Assembly (NCBI GenBank): GCA_963846915.1
Contig: CAWJXV010000009.1
Coordinates: forward strand, 620,001 to 684,000
Direction: 5' to 3'
DNA: 64,000 nucleotides
Source of the DNA: PALSA-612 sp963846915
Lineage (GTDB): Bacteria; Actinomycetota; Thermoleophilia; Gaiellales; Gaiellaceae
Shown here: positions 25,972 through 35,728 of the stretch, one piece after another
Layout of the letters: every line of letters starts with the position of its first letter
Position numbering within the stretch: position 1 is the first letter of the stretch
Made by a program: the position numbers and the translations under genes
Notes under the pieces: model-generated
What the model was told of the DNA's origin: nothing
What the model saw: the letters and a program-made list of their open reading frames with translations, nothing else
The model's database searches: none

Positions 25972-26967
25972 TCAGTTGCCGGACGAACCGACGTTCGGCG
26001 CGGGACTGAACAGGCTCGCCGCGGCGACGACGCGGAACGCCGACAGTGAGCGCGTGGACGAGCGCACCGACCATTCCGGAGGGTGCTCGAACCAAACGAC
26101 CGCCTTGATCCGCGGATACTGGGCACGCAGAGCCGTGAGAACGGCGCTGATCCAGCGAGACTGGTTGCCGCCGTTCGTCGTGCTCGCGGTCTCCGCGACC
26201 ATGATCGGCTTCCTGGCGGAATAGGCCCGGTAGATCGGGCGCACGATCTCGGCGAACGACGACCAGTGCGACCAGTACCGCGTCGTCCCGAAGTTGTAGG
26301 CGCTCAGACCGACCCAGTCGACGTAGCGATCCCCCGGGTAGAACGCGCTGACCCGATTCCAGTAGACGTCGGGAATGCTCTCGCCGTTCGGCGCCCACAC
26401 CCACGAGACGTTGGTCGCGCCCTCACGCTCGAAGATGTCGTGGATCCGCCGCCAAGCGCGAATGTACTTGGCCGCTCCGTCGTGCCGGCCGTATGAGTCG
26501 TTGTTGGTTCCGGACCAGGCAGACCAGTTGCCGTTCATCTCCCACGCCCAGCGAATGAAGACCGGACTGCCGAAGTCGCGGACCGCGTCGGCGCGCGCCT
26601 TTATCAGCGCGTCCTGCGATCCGGAGTTGATCTCGTCGAGGCGCGGAGACTTCCAGGTGATCATCGAGAGCCGGCCGGCGTCCCGGTCTTCTCGTTGCAG
26701 CGGCGTTGGGAAGCCCTCCGTCCAGCTGTAGAACTGGTTGTCGATCGCGAGCTTGCGGCCAATCGTGGCCTCGAACGTGGAAACCTGCTGCGCGGTCTGG
26801 GTCCAGTGCGACGACTGCACGTACGCGCCGAGGTACGCACCCTGTGCGGGGACGGCAACCGCTGTCCTGGTTGGAGTGGCTGTGGAGCCCGCGCCGGCCG
26901 TGGCGGCGAGGAACACGAGCGCGACAACCACCAGCGCGGGGGATAGCAACCGGGCGTGTCCGTTCAT
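25972..26967 (-). CDS. Secreted GH26-like glycoside hydrolase 1
   Basis: 331 residues with a signal peptide (about 1-26). The catalytic acid/base is Glu143 in FIRWAWEMNGNWSAW, and the nucleophile is Glu259 in KPIMVAETAST; this pair is typical of GH26 mannanase/glucanase-type clan GH-A enzymes. It probably cuts a beta-linked polysaccharide outside the cell. It is divergent from the second GH26-like gene, with only 40 bp between their starts, so promoters must overlap. A third homologue follows at 28,282. Together with the cellulose-synthase-like gene next door this suggests trimming of a beta-glycan made by this locus. Confidence 0.85.
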   Translation of the reverse strand: MNGHARLLSPALVVVALVFLAATAGAGSTATPTRTAVAVPAQGAYLGAYVQSSHWTQTAQQVSTFEATIGRKLAIDNQFYSWTEGFPTPLQREDRDAGRLSMITWKSPRLDEINSGSQDALIKARADAVRDFGSPVFIRWAWEMNGNWSAWSGTNNDSYGRHDGAAKYIRAWRRIHDIFEREGATNVSWVWAPNGESIPDVYWNRVSAFYPGDRYVDWVGLSAYNFGTTRYWSHWSSFAEIVRPIYRAYSARKPIMVAETASTTNGGNQSRWISAVLTALRAQYPRIKAVVWFEHPPEWSVRSSTRSLSAFRVVAAASLFSPAPNVGSSGN

Positions 26968-27007
26968 ACGCTGAGGCTAGGATGGTAGAGGAGAGCGCCG
27001 ATGATGC

Positions 27008-28207
27008 GTGTTCGATGAACGGAAGCGGTTGAGGGAGAAGCGGCGCTGGGTTTCTGCGCGGTGGGTCGCCGTCGTAGTCGCGAGCGTCGGGATCGCGGTT
27101 GGGGTTGTCGCAGGTCTCGAGTTCACGGGATCGGACTCGGCCCAGGTCGGTGCGGGAGTCGGCAACGGATCCTCCACCAGCCCAGTTTCCACCAACCCAG
27201 TTCGCCCGCATTCGGACGGCTCCTCCGTTCCGCTTGCGGGGCGTGTGTCGATGCCGAAGGGGAACAGCGTTCTCTGGGGCGCTTTCGTCCAGGGTGCCCC
27301 CTACAATCGGTCGAAGCTCGTCTCGCTCGAGCAGAGTGTCGGCCGCAAACCGGCGATCGTCATGTGGTACCAGGAATGGGCGGGCCGGCAGCCGTTCCCG
27401 ACCCGAGACGCGCAGTGGCTGGTATCGCACGGGATCGTCCCGATGATCACTTGGGAGCCCTGGCGGCCTCCCAAGGTCCTGCACCGACTGGTGGTCGATC
27501 AGCCCCGCTACCGGCTGGCGCGGATCGCGGCCGGTGCGTTTGATTCCTATATCCGTTCGTACGCGACGCAGGTCAAGCGGTTCGGCGGGCCGGTCATGCT
27601 GAGGCCGTTCCACGAGGTGGATGGCACGTGGTATCCGTGGGGCGGAACGGTGAACGGGAATTCGCCGGCGGCGTTCGTCGCCGCGTGGCGGCACATCCAC
27701 GACATCTTCCAGGAGGTCGGCGCAAGCAATGTCACGTGGGTCTGGAGTGTCAACAGTGGCTCCGTTCCGGACACTCCCGAGAACAGTGCCGCCCGGTACT
27801 GGCCCGGCAGTCGATACGTGGACTGGATCGGGATCAGCGGCTTCAACTGGGGTACGTCGAGTTCTTTTGGCTCCTGGTACACGTTCGACCAGGTCTACAA
27901 GCAGCGGATCCGGTTGCTGATGCAGTTCCGCAAGCCGATCGCCCTGACCGAGATCGGCGCCGCGGAGGTCGGCGGCAACAAGGCGGCCTGGATCCGGCGG
28001 ACGTTCTCGACGATCGTCCAGCGCTATCCGCGGGTTCACGCGTTCGTCTGGTACGACAAGCGCGACTCGGCGCTGCAGGACTGGCGGATCAGTTCGTCGC
28101 AGTCGTCGCTCGCAGCCTTCCGCGGCGCGCTGCAGAGTCCGGCCTTCCTCTCCGCGCCGGCAGCAGAGCCGAGTGCAACTCGACGCCGGTTTGCCTTCTC
28201 GCGATAG
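27008..28207 (+). CDS. GH26-like glycoside hydrolase 2, membrane-anchored or secreted
   Basis: 399 residues from GTG 27008. A basic N-terminus (KRLREKRRW) leads to a single hydrophobic helix (about 19-38) with no clear cleavage site, then a Ser/Pro-rich linker (about 40-80), so it may stay membrane-anchored. The catalytic Glu203 is in MLRPFHEVDGTWYPW (the classical GH26 HE pair) and Glu315 in KPIALTEIGA. It is more divergent from genes 1 and 3 than those are from each other. A 40-bp divergent spacing separates it from gene 1. Substrate not determined. Confidence 0.83.
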   Translation: MFDERKRLREKRRWVSARWVAVVVASVGIAVGVVAGLEFTGSDSAQVGAGVGNGSSTSPVSTNPVRPHSDGSSVPLAGRVSMPKGNSVLWGAFVQGAPYNRSKLVSLEQSVGRKPAIVMWYQEWAGRQPFPTRDAQWLVSHGIVPMITWEPWRPPKVLHRLVVDQPRYRLARIAAGAFDSYIRSYATQVKRFGGPVMLRPFHEVDGTWYPWGGTVNGNSPAAFVAAWRHIHDIFQEVGASNVTWVWSVNSGSVPDTPENSAARYWPGSRYVDWIGISGFNWGTSSSFGSWYTFDQVYKQRIRLLMQFRKPIALTEIGAAEVGGNKAAWIRRTFSTIVQRYPRVHAFVWYDKRDSALQDWRISSSQSSLAAFRGALQSPAFLSAPAAEPSATRRRFAFSR

Positions 28208-28281
28208 CAGTCACACGTTTTCTGCTTCATCACTCGATCGAGGGATGACGTTAGACCGAACGGCACGCCGATGACACGTTC

Positions 28282-29349
28282 GTGCACCGGCGGCGCCGAT
28301 TCGTCTACGCGGGGGCGATTCTGCTCGTGAGCGTCGTCGCCCCGCTCGCGTCCGCCAGCATCGCAGCCGGCCCGGGACGACCGGCCACGCTTCCGGCCGG
28401 CCCGCTCGTACCCAAGCAATCCGCCGGCATCGCAGCCGAGCCGGGACGACCGGCCACGCGTCCGCCGGGCCCGCTCGTACCCAGGCAAGGAGTGCTGCTC
28501 GGCGCCTGGGCCGACAACGTCGGCCACTGGGTCGACGATGCGACGGCGGAGGCGGCTGTCGTACGGCTCGAGGGTCAGATCGGCCGCAAGCTCGTCGTCG
28601 ATCACCACTACTACGCCTGGACAGACTCGTTCCCCTCCGGCCTCGAGCACTGGGATGTCGCCAACGGCCGCATTCCGATGATCAGCTGGGGCGGAACTAC
28701 GCTTGGCCCGATCCTGAACGGGAGCTACGACAAGCTGATCCGGTCACGTGCCCAGGCCGTCAAAGCGCTCGGCGCGCCGGTGTTCATCCGCTGGGCGTGG
28801 GAAATGAACGGAAACTGGTCTCCGTACGACGGGACGCACACCAACCACCCCGGACAGACGGACGGGCCGGCGCTGTACGTCCAGGCGTGGCGGCACATCC
28901 ACGACATCTTCGCCCAGGAGGGCGTGACGAACGCCGTCTGGGTCTGGTGCCCGAACGCCTCCGACGTCCCGGGCGACTCGTGGAACCACTGGACGAACTA
29001 CTACCCCGGTGACGCGTACGTCGACTGGGTGGCGGTCGACGCGTACAACTGGGGCAACACCCAGACGTGGTCGTCCTGGACGGACCTGTCGCGCATGATC
29101 GCGGGCGTGTACACGGATTACGCCGCCCGCAAGCCGATCATGATCGCCGAGACCGGGTCGACCGAGCACGGTGGCAGCAAAGCCGGTTGGCTGCAGACCG
29201 TGCAGGCGTCGATGAAAGCGAAGTTCCCGTCGGTCGCCGCGCTCGTCTACTTCGACCAGGCGAAGGAAGTCGACTGGCAGGTCGACTCGTCGTCCGCGTC
29301 GCTCGCCGCCTTCAAGGCGCTGGCGAACGACCGCTACTTCAAGCCCTAG
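28282..29349 (+). CDS. Secreted GH26-like glycoside hydrolase 3 with duplicated N-terminal linker
   Basis: 355 residues from GTG 28282. After the signal helix (about 8-24) comes a 23-residue segment present twice (IAAGPGRPATLPAGPLVP / IAAEPGRPATRPPGPLVP). The catalytic domain has Glu174 in FIRWAWEMNGNWSPY and Glu290 in KPIMIAETGS, close to the first homologue. It is expected to be extracellular. The 3' end is convergent with the giant glycosyltransferase, whose reading frame continues about 600 bp across this gene on the opposite strand. Confidence 0.85.
   Translation: MHRRRRFVYAGAILLVSVVAPLASASIAAGPGRPATLPAGPLVPKQSAGIAAEPGRPATRPPGPLVPRQGVLLGAWADNVGHWVDDATAEAAVVRLEGQIGRKLVVDHHYYAWTDSFPSGLEHWDVANGRIPMISWGGTTLGPILNGSYDKLIRSRAQAVKALGAPVFIRWAWEMNGNWSPYDGTHTNHPGQTDGPALYVQAWRHIHDIFAQEGVTNAVWVWCPNASDVPGDSWNHWTNYYPGDAYVDWVAVDAYNWGNTQTWSSWTDLSRMIAGVYTDYAARKPIMIAETGSTEHGGSKAGWLQTVQASMKAKFPSVAALVYFDQAKEVDWQVDSSSASLAAFKALANDRYFKP
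28360..28497 (+). repeat. Tandem duplication of 69 bp in the GH26-like gene 3
   Basis: 28,360-28,428 is repeated with a few changes at 28,429-28,497. The unit is 23 codons, so the frame is kept and only the linker between signal peptide and enzyme is lengthened. Confidence 0.8.
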
Positions 29350-32300
29350 CCGGCGGCTGCCGGCGGGATCGACGTATCGGCGGAGCTCCATCTCGCCGCC
29401 GAGGCGGTAGTCGGCTGTTAGCCGATATCGGTGGTCGAGGGCAGAGCGGATCTTCCCGCCCGGGTCGAAGACGTTCTCGAAGGCGATCACGACCCAGAGC
29501 GCCGAGCCTCGATGGCGTGCCGCGATCCTGGGAATGTCGGTGCGAACCGTGCGCGCCGGTCCGTGACCTGCGGTCAGGAGTCCGTGCACCGGCAGCCGCT
29601 GGTGGAAGTAGTAGTCGAGCGGCGTCGTGTAGAACCAGGGCATCACGATCACCGTGTCGCCCGGCTTCATGTGGCGGGTGATCTGCGCGGAGGCGCCACG
29701 CCAGTCCTCGCGCGCCTGGTTCGACGGATCGAAGTTGTCGACGAACGTCGCCGCGGAGAACGTGGCGATGATGAGCGAGACGGCGAGCAGCGTGCGTCGG
29801 CCGACCAGCCGCGAGAGGCCGAGCGCGAGCAGCAGGAAGAGCGCCGGCGACGAGATGATCAGGTAGCGCTGCAGCCAGAGGTTCTGCTTCCAGATGTTCA
29901 GGCAGAACACCGTGCCGAGCGTGAGCCCGAGCCAGGCGAAGAGGAAGAGGACGCGCGGCGAGCGGAGCGCTCGACCGGTGTCCCGGCCGAGACCGACGAA
30001 CGCTGCGGCCAGCGGCCAGCTGCCGGCGAGCACGCGGGCGACGATGCCGAGCACGCCGGCTCCGCCCGCGAGCGACTGGCCGTAACCGACGATGTAGACG
30101 AGCAGGAACAGGAAGATCGAATAGGTGGTGCCGACCAGCGAGTACGACTGCGCGGGGGCGACGAGGCCGGTCTCGAGCGTGCCGATGCCGCCGAGACCGC
30201 CGCGCTCGAGGGCGAGGAAGATCACCCAGGGCAGGAAGCTCCCGACGGCGAGGGCGGCTGCAGCTCCCCAGCGGGGATACGAGCGCTTCGGGACTCGCTG
30301 GGAGAGGAGATACGCGAGGTGGACCGGGATCATCAGCACGGCGAAGTAGTGCGAGTACAGGCTGATGCCCAGCAGCGCCCCGTACGCGCTCCAGCGCAGC
30401 GCGCCTCCGTGCTCGACCGCCTCCTGGAGCGCCCACAGCGCGACCAGCGCCGTGAACAGGAACAGGGGATACATGCGCGCCTCGTCGCTGTGCCAGATCC
30501 AGAACGGAGACGCGGCCCCGAGGGCGGCCGCGATCAGCGCCGCCTGGGAGCCGACGATCCTTCGCCCGACCAGGTACAGCATCGGCACGCAGGCGGTGCC
30601 GAGCAGAACCGAGGGGAGGCGCAGTGCAATCGCTCCCGAACCCGTCATCCACACCCAGGCGTGCAGGAGCGTGTAGTAGAGCGGCGGGTGGATGTCCCAG
30701 GTCGAGAGGTTGTGCATCATCGTCGACAGGGGTAGCTGCGCCTCGGTCAAGCTGAGCGACTCGTCGAGCCTGATGCTCTGCACCTGGATCAGGCCCATGC
30801 GGAGCATGAACGCGATCACCGTCAGGCCTGCGACGTAGACGGCGGTCGGCTGGCCGGCGACGACGCGCACGAGCTGGCGCAGCCGCAAGGCGGGCAGGGC
30901 GCGCTCCGGCAGCTGCAGGCGGCCAGGGTGCGGCTGGGCGGGAGCCGGCTGGAAGGTGGGGGCGAGCTCGCCGACGTGGGAGGCTCTCTGCAGCTCGCGC
31001 AGCGCCGCGCCGACGATCCCGGACAGCAAGAGCAGGTTGACGACCGCCCAGGACACGTTCGTGAACGTGGCCGGGTTGAGCGGCCGCAGCATGAGGCCGA
31101 CGGGAACCGCGACGATGGTGGCGGCGAACGCGGCCAGCGTCACGACCGACAGCGGTGGGAAGCCGCGGTCGGTCGCGCTGCCGGTGACGCGGAAGCGAGC
31201 CGGAAGGTGCAGGAGCGCCGCAATCGACGCGACGCCGTAGACCGGGAAGGCGCCGAACGTGTAGCGCAGGTGCTCGAGGCGTAGCCGGCCGCCGAGCCCG
31301 ACTCTGATGGTGGCGAGTCCGAGCACGAGGTAGGGGATGTAGAAGAAGACGAACTTCCCGCTGCTGGCGGAGAACGCGCTCCAGCCGCCGACGAGATAGA
31401 GGATGGGCAGGAGCACGTATACGGGCGTGAAGACGCCGGTGAGGTAGAAGGTCGTCGCCAGCAGGTACTGCACGCGCTGGGCGAGTGAGAGGCCGCGCCG
31501 GAACGGCTCGAGCGTCGCCAGCGCGCCGACGGAGCCGCGCGCCCAGCGGAACTGCTGCCGGAAGTAGCTGCGCAGGTCGCTCGGGCCGAGACCCTCGGCG
31601 AGCACGTACGGGTAGTAGATCGATTGCCACCCCTGACGGTGGATGCGGATCGACGTCGTGAAGTCCTCGACGACGCTCTTCTCGTCGAAGCCGCCGACGT
31701 CCTCGAGTGCGTCACGGCGAAACACGACGTTCGTCCCGCAGCAGAACGCAGAGTTGAGCCCGTTCTTGCCGCGACAGATCGGCCCGTAGAAGAGCGCCTG
31801 CTGCTGGTAGGCGCCCCGGGCGACCCGGTCGCGGTGTGCGTTCACGTAGAACTGCGGCGTCTGCACGAACGCCACGTCTTCTTCTTCGAAGTAGCCGACG
31901 ATCCGCTCGAGGAAGTCTGGCTGCGGCACGTGGTCGGCGTCGAACATGCAGACGAGCTCGCCGGAGGTACGGGTGAGTGCGTGGTTGAGGTTGCCGGCCT
32001 TGGCGCCCTTGCGTCCGCTCCGCGTCACGTAGGTCGCGCCGTAGCGGTCGGCGAGCTCGGCGACCTCCGGCCGGGCGGCGTCGTCGAGCAGGTACGTCTC
32101 GTGCTCGCCGCGGAGCGCGACCGCGGCCGAGACCGTGGGCTCGAGGATCTCGAGCGGTTCTCCGCAGGTCGTGACGAAGACGTCGATCGATCGCGCGGTC
32201 CGGATCTGCGGGGCCGGCTTGAAGCGTGTGAACCAGACCGTCCACCAGAGACCGACGACATGGAACAGGCTGAACGCCTCGGCGGCTGCGAGCGCGGCGA

Positions 32301-33087
32301 ACAGCACCGGTGTCCCCACGTGTCCCGGAGTGAGCCACCAGGAAACGTAGAAGGCCGCGGCCACGAGATTCGCGAGCAGGAGCAGGCGGATCCGGGCGGT
32401 CGAGAACACGGCGAGCTCGCTGCGCGTGTCCCTGGGCTCGGGGCTGAGCGCAGGTATCGCCTGCGGCTCGTGCGTCCGCGGCCGCAGACCCGGGTCGGCG
32501 ACGATCTGGCCGCCGGTGAGCACGAAGCGGTCGAGCGGGTGGCGATCGGGGTAGGCGCCGTTCTGCGCCTCGATGACCGCTCGCCTGACGACCGCGATCC
32601 GGTCGGGCAAGCCTCCGTCGGCCGAGCCGCTTCCGGATTCCTCCTCGGTCGCGGTGGTCGAGGCGGCGGCGTTGATGTCCGGGTCGATCATGATCCGCTG
32701 CGCACGCGCGAACAGGTCAACCGGAGCCTCGATCCGGTCCGGCAGGAAGAGCAGCAGCTCGGCTCGCGCATGCGGCATCACCGCCGCGGCGGCAGACGCC
32801 GCGGTCGTGTCGGGCACGGTCTCCACGGTCGAGCTCGTCGCCGGGAGGTGCCTCGAGAGCAGCGTTCTCGTCGCCTCTCTCCCATCGGGTCCGTAGAGCC
32901 CGACGAGCAGTTCCGCCTGCTCGATGCCGGTGACCTGCTCCAGACTCCTGATCAGCCGAGCGAACGTCTCGGACGGCCCTTCCGTCAAGACGACGACGCT
33001 GATCGAGGGATCGGCGTCGATCGGCGTCGGTTCCGAGCGCGTCTCGATGAATTCGGCTTCGTGAACCAAGCGTCCCATCAGAGCCAC
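28744..33087 (-). CDS. Cellulose-synthase-like GT2 fused to a GT-C (GT39-like) glycosyltransferase
   Basis: An open frame of 1447 codons. The N-terminal domain is partly degenerate GT2-like (about 28-170). Next is a BcsA-like synthase with membrane helices (about 232-290), Asp335/336, DADH at 383-386, VVED at 472-475 and QQFRW at 511-515, then further helices to about 700. The C-terminal half is a GT-C enzyme (RLDESLSLTEAQLP with Asp-Glu at 775-776, STWDIHPPLYY, and about ten helices). Recognisable protein ends at about residue 1245 (MELRRYVDP). The last 200 codons only run antisense across the GH26-like gene 3, so a stop seems lost near 29,350. Start GTG 33087 or ATG 33078. It probably polymerises and decorates a beta-glycan. 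Confidence 0.8.
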   Translation of the reverse strand: MALMGRLVHEAEFIETRSEPTPIDADPSISVVVLTEGPSETFARLIRSLEQVTGIEQAELLVGLYGPDGREATRTLLSRHLPATSSTVETVPDTTAASAAAAVMPHARAELLLFLPDRIEAPVDLFARAQRIMIDPDINAAASTTATEEESGSGSADGGLPDRIAVVRRAVIEAQNGAYPDRHPLDRFVLTGGQIVADPGLRPRTHEPQAIPALSPEPRDTRSELAVFSTARIRLLLLANLVAAAFYVSWWLTPGHVGTPVLFAALAAAEAFSLFHVVGLWWTVWFTRFKPAPQIRTARSIDVFVTTCGEPLEILEPTVSAAVALRGEHETYLLDDAARPEVAELADRYGATYVTRSGRKGAKAGNLNHALTRTSGELVCMFDADHVPQPDFLERIVGYFEEEDVAFVQTPQFYVNAHRDRVARGAYQQQALFYGPICRGKNGLNSAFCCGTNVVFRRDALEDVGGFDEKSVVEDFTTSIRIHRQGWQSIYYPYVLAEGLGPSDLRSYFRQQFRWARGSVGALATLEPFRRGLSLAQRVQYLLATTFYLTGVFTPVYVLLPILYLVGGWSAFSASSGKFVFFYIPYLVLGLATIRVGLGGRLRLEHLRYTFGAFPVYGVASIAALLHLPARFRVTGSATDRGFPPLSVVTLAAFAATIVAVPVGLMLRPLNPATFTNVSWAVVNLLLLSGIVGAALRELQRASHVGELAPTFQPAPAQPHPGRLQLPERALPALRLRQLVRVVAGQPTAVYVAGLTVIAFMLRMGLIQVQSIRLDESLSLTEAQLPLSTMMHNLSTWDIHPPLYYTLLHAWVWMTGSGAIALRLPSVLLGTACVPMLYLVGRRIVGSQAALIAAALGAASPFWIWHSDEARMYPLFLFTALVALWALQEAVEHGGALRWSAYGALLGISLYSHYFAVLMIPVHLAYLLSQRVPKRSYPRWGAAAALAVGSFLPWVIFLALERGGLGGIGTLETGLVAPAQSYSLVGTTYSIFLFLLVYIVGYGQSLAGGAGVLGIVARVLAGSWPLAAAFVGLGRDTGRALRSPRVLFLFAWLGLTLGTVFCLNIWKQNLWLQRYLIISSPALFLLLALGLSRLVGRRTLLAVSLIIATFSAATFVDNFDPSNQAREDWRGASAQITRHMKPGDTVIVMPWFYTTPLDYYFHQRLPVHGLLTAGHGPARTVRTDIPRIAARHRGSALWVVIAFENVFDPGGKIRSALDHRYRLTADYRLGGEMELRRYVDPAGSRRLGLEVAVVRQRLEGGERRGRRVDLPVDFLRLVEVDERGDRRELRFHRRLHGLQPTGFAATVLGRPGLGDHDRLAGGVIRVHARDHARQVRPGRPRLGVAPVVRVDRHPVDVRVTGVVVRPVVPRVARDVGGVRAPDPDGVRHALLGEDVVDVPPRLDVQRRPVRLSGVVGVRPVVRRPVSVHFPRPADEHRRAERFDGLGT

Positions 33088-33375
33088 ACCTCGTGGCCCT
33101 GCAAGGCTTCTTCGGGTTCTACGCGGTCGACCAGGCGCCGAGCAGCGGTTGCGGACGCCCCCGCCGCGCTCACCCTGTATGGACCACGAACCCCAGCCTC
33201 AAAGAAAGGGATGCCAATCACGTGCCGCAGAACAACTCCCCCGAATCGACTCCCGCCTGTCGGTCACAGAGTAAGTGGAAAGGGGGCTACTGTAAACCGC
33301 TCCCCCTGGGCCGCCCGCGTCTCCTCGGCTGCGTAGCGCGATGACGCTGGGTTACGCGCTTTGCCGCGCCGCTCG

Positions 33376-34853
33376 CTACCGCGACGCTCGGACGCTTCCG
33401 CGGTAAAGCAGAACAGGCGCGTCATCGAGCCGCCCGTCCGGTCTCAGGAACCCTACTGTCGCCGGGATCCGCTCGACCAGTCGGCCTACGACTCGCAGTT
33501 GCGGGTCGTAGGCGCGGGCTGCCCCGTCCACGAGCACGAGCCCAGTTGCCCCGGGTCGCATCATGCGCACGGCTCGACCGGGGAGGAGCACGCCGTACGC
33601 GTCGGGTGCTGCGGTGACGAGCGGCCCGGCCGGTGCCATGCTCGAGTCGTGCCGCGATGCCGCGAAAGGCGTCCGGCCCGACGGAAGGCGTCGAGGCCAG
33701 CAACGCGCCCGCGAGCGCGAGCGCCGCGGCGCCTGCGAGCACCGACCGGCCGGAAACGGCTGATGCCGAGCCCGGCGACGATCGCAAACGCGGGAAGGAG
33801 CACGGCCAGATAGCGCTCGGAGCCGGGGTTCTTCCAGTAGTACGCGAGCGCGAGCGTCAGCGTGAGTAGCATGACTCTGAGTGCGCGTGCGCGGGACTCC
33901 GGCCGGCTGATTGCGGCGGCCAGACCGGCAGCGGCAAGCGCGAGCAACGCCCAGTCCCGGGCGGCGAGCGATGCCCACGCGCTCCCGGTTGCAATCCCGA
34001 CCGCGATGAGCGTGGCCAGGACGACGAGGACACCGGCACAGGCACGTCGTGACAAACGCTCGACCAGAACGAGTCCGAGGGCGACGAGGCAGCCGAGACC
34101 GGCGGCAGCGGGCAGCAGGGCGAGCGTGTCCGCGGAGAGCGGCGGTCTGAGCACCCCGATTACAAGCGCGAACGTGGCCAGGCCGGCCGTGGCGCCGGCG
34201 ACGGCATCGTGACGACGCACGGGCGACGCGGCGCCCGCGAGCGCCGCCCCAAGCGCCAGCGCGAGCAGTTCTGGTCGGGCGGTTACGGCCAGGCCCGCAA
34301 GCACGCCGCCGAGCACCGGCCGCTTGTACAGGAACGCGAGCGTCGTGGCCAGGGCGAGCGCTTCGGCCAGACCCTCGGGCCCTGCAAATCCAAGCCAGAA
34401 TCCCAGCGTCGGGCTTGCAAGGCAGAGAGCGGCAGCGAGGATAGCCCCTATGCGCGAGGCGCCGAGTCTGAGCGTGACCAGCCCGGCGAGCGGCGCGACC
34501 GCGCCCCCGGCCAGCGCGGCCACGGCCCGGGCGCTGTTGATCGGAGAAAGGCGAAGCAACTCGCCTACCGAGACGAGCGCGGGGAAGAGCGGCTTCGCGG
34601 CGGCGTCCGTGCTCGGCGCCAGCGTGTCGCCGCCGTGGCCGAGGTGTGCGACCGGCTGCAGGTGCTGACCGATACCGCGGGCCATCAGCAGATACTGGTA
34701 GCCGTCGGGATAGAGCAACCCCTGGTGCATCGTCCGAAGCCGCAAGGCAGCGAGGCCGGTGAGTGCCACTGCGGCACCGGCGACGGTGGCGCGCCGGCGG
34801 TAGCGAGCCGCCACCGTCAGGCGGGGCAAGGTGAGGACTTCGGCTGCGTTCAT
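33376..34853 (-). pseudogene. GT-C-like polytopic membrane glycosyltransferase, two frameshifts
   Basis: From ATG 34853 the frame gives a polytopic protein: MHQGLLYPDGYQYLLMARGI, AKPLFPALVSVGELLRLSP, then at least ten helices, and YYWKNPGSERYLAVLLP. This matches the dolichyl-phosphate-mannose-type glycosyltransferase layout (an acidic first loop and a late YLAVLLP helix). Shifts near 33,750 and 33,670 are needed to reach the natural end (VLLYRGSVRASR). The restored length is about 490 residues. The start overlaps the upstream GT2 stop by ATGA. The role would be a lipid-linked sugar transfer on the outer face of the membrane. Confidence 0.65.
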
Positions 34854-35728
34854 CGTGAGCCGTGCAGGCCGCTGAGCTCGACGAGGTATCCGGCGGTTTC
34901 GGCCGTGCGGTAGAGGTAGACGCGGTCTCGCGTCACGAGCCAGAGCAGGAACCGGACGGGCGCTGCGGCGAGCAGTCTGGCCGCGAGTCCGAGCGAGCGC
35001 TCGCTCCGCGCCCGGCTGATCCCCTGCCACCACAGCCGCCGCCAGTAGTACGAGCTCGAGCAGCGCTCGGCAGCGACGGTGTGGTCGACGACGGCGCCGG
35101 GCTCCAGCCAGACGAGCCAGCCGAGCGTACGGAGCCGGTCGATGACGGCCGACTCCTCCCCGGACAGCAGGCGTTGCCCGGAGCGGCCGAGCTCCTCGGC
35201 GAAGCCTCCTGCCTGGACGAGCGCGTCCCGGCGAAAGCAGATGTTTGCCCCGAACGGATACTCGGCACTCGTGCGGGCCTCCCGCGCACTCGACCCGATC
35301 CGGGTGATGCCGGCGAACTGAAGCAGCCGCTCCGACAGCCAGCCGGGCCTCGCGGTCTCGAACTGCGGCCGGCAGGTTCCGCCGACGCAGCCGACACGAG
35401 GATCGTCGAACGCGCTCGTGAGCTTCGCCGCCCAGTCGGGTGCGACAGCGGCATCGTCGTCGACGAAGGCGACGAGCTCGCACGACGTCTCGTCGATGCC
35501 GCGGTTGCGTGCGCGCGAGAGGCCGGGATAGTCCTCGTAGACGTACCGGAGGCCGGGTATGCGGTCGACGAAGCGCTCGGCGATCCGTCCGGACGGAACT
35601 CGCGAGGCCGAGTCGACGACCACCACCTCGACCGGATCCTCGAGGGCCGCGAGCGCCTCGAGGCAGACGGCGAGCTCTGCCCGGCGCTCGTGGGTGGCGA
35701 CGACGACCGAGAGCAGCGGCCTAGGCAC
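34850..35728 (-). CDS. GT2 family glycosyltransferase (rhamnosyltransferase-like)
   Basis: 292 residues from GTG 35728, which has GAGGTC upstream and overlaps the preceding stop by eight bases. The GT-A motifs are SVVVATHERRAEL, VVVVDSAS, YPGLSRARNRG, FVDDDAAV (the DxD region) and the acceptor-side GGTCRPQF and SGEESAVIDRLRTLGW. This type adds a sugar to a growing lipid-linked glycan in the cytoplasm. It is translationally coupled to the GT-C gene below (ATGA overlap). Confidence 0.88.
   Translation of the reverse strand: MPRPLLSVVVATHERRAELAVCLEALAALEDPVEVVVVDSASRVPSGRIAERFVDRIPGLRYVYEDYPGLSRARNRGIDETSCELVAFVDDDAAVAPDWAAKLTSAFDDPRVGCVGGTCRPQFETARPGWLSERLLQFAGITRIGSSAREARTSAEYPFGANICFRRDALVQAGGFAEELGRSGQRLLSGEESAVIDRLRTLGWLVWLEPGAVVDHTVAAERCSSSYYWRRLWWQGISRARSERSLGLAARLLAAAPVRFLLWLVTRDRVYLYRTAETAGYLVELSGLHGSR

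Noticed and set aside
23916..26126. A 736-codon open frame on the minus strand
   Set aside because: It is the antisense shadow of the propeller gene; Arg/Pro/Ala-rich composition without any domain.
33088..33375. Possible riboswitch in the leader of the giant glycosyltransferase
   Set aside because: I looked for c-di-GMP and c-di-AMP motif elements; none of the conserved blocks could be aligned. Only weak stems (GGGGGC / GCTCCCCC) are visible.
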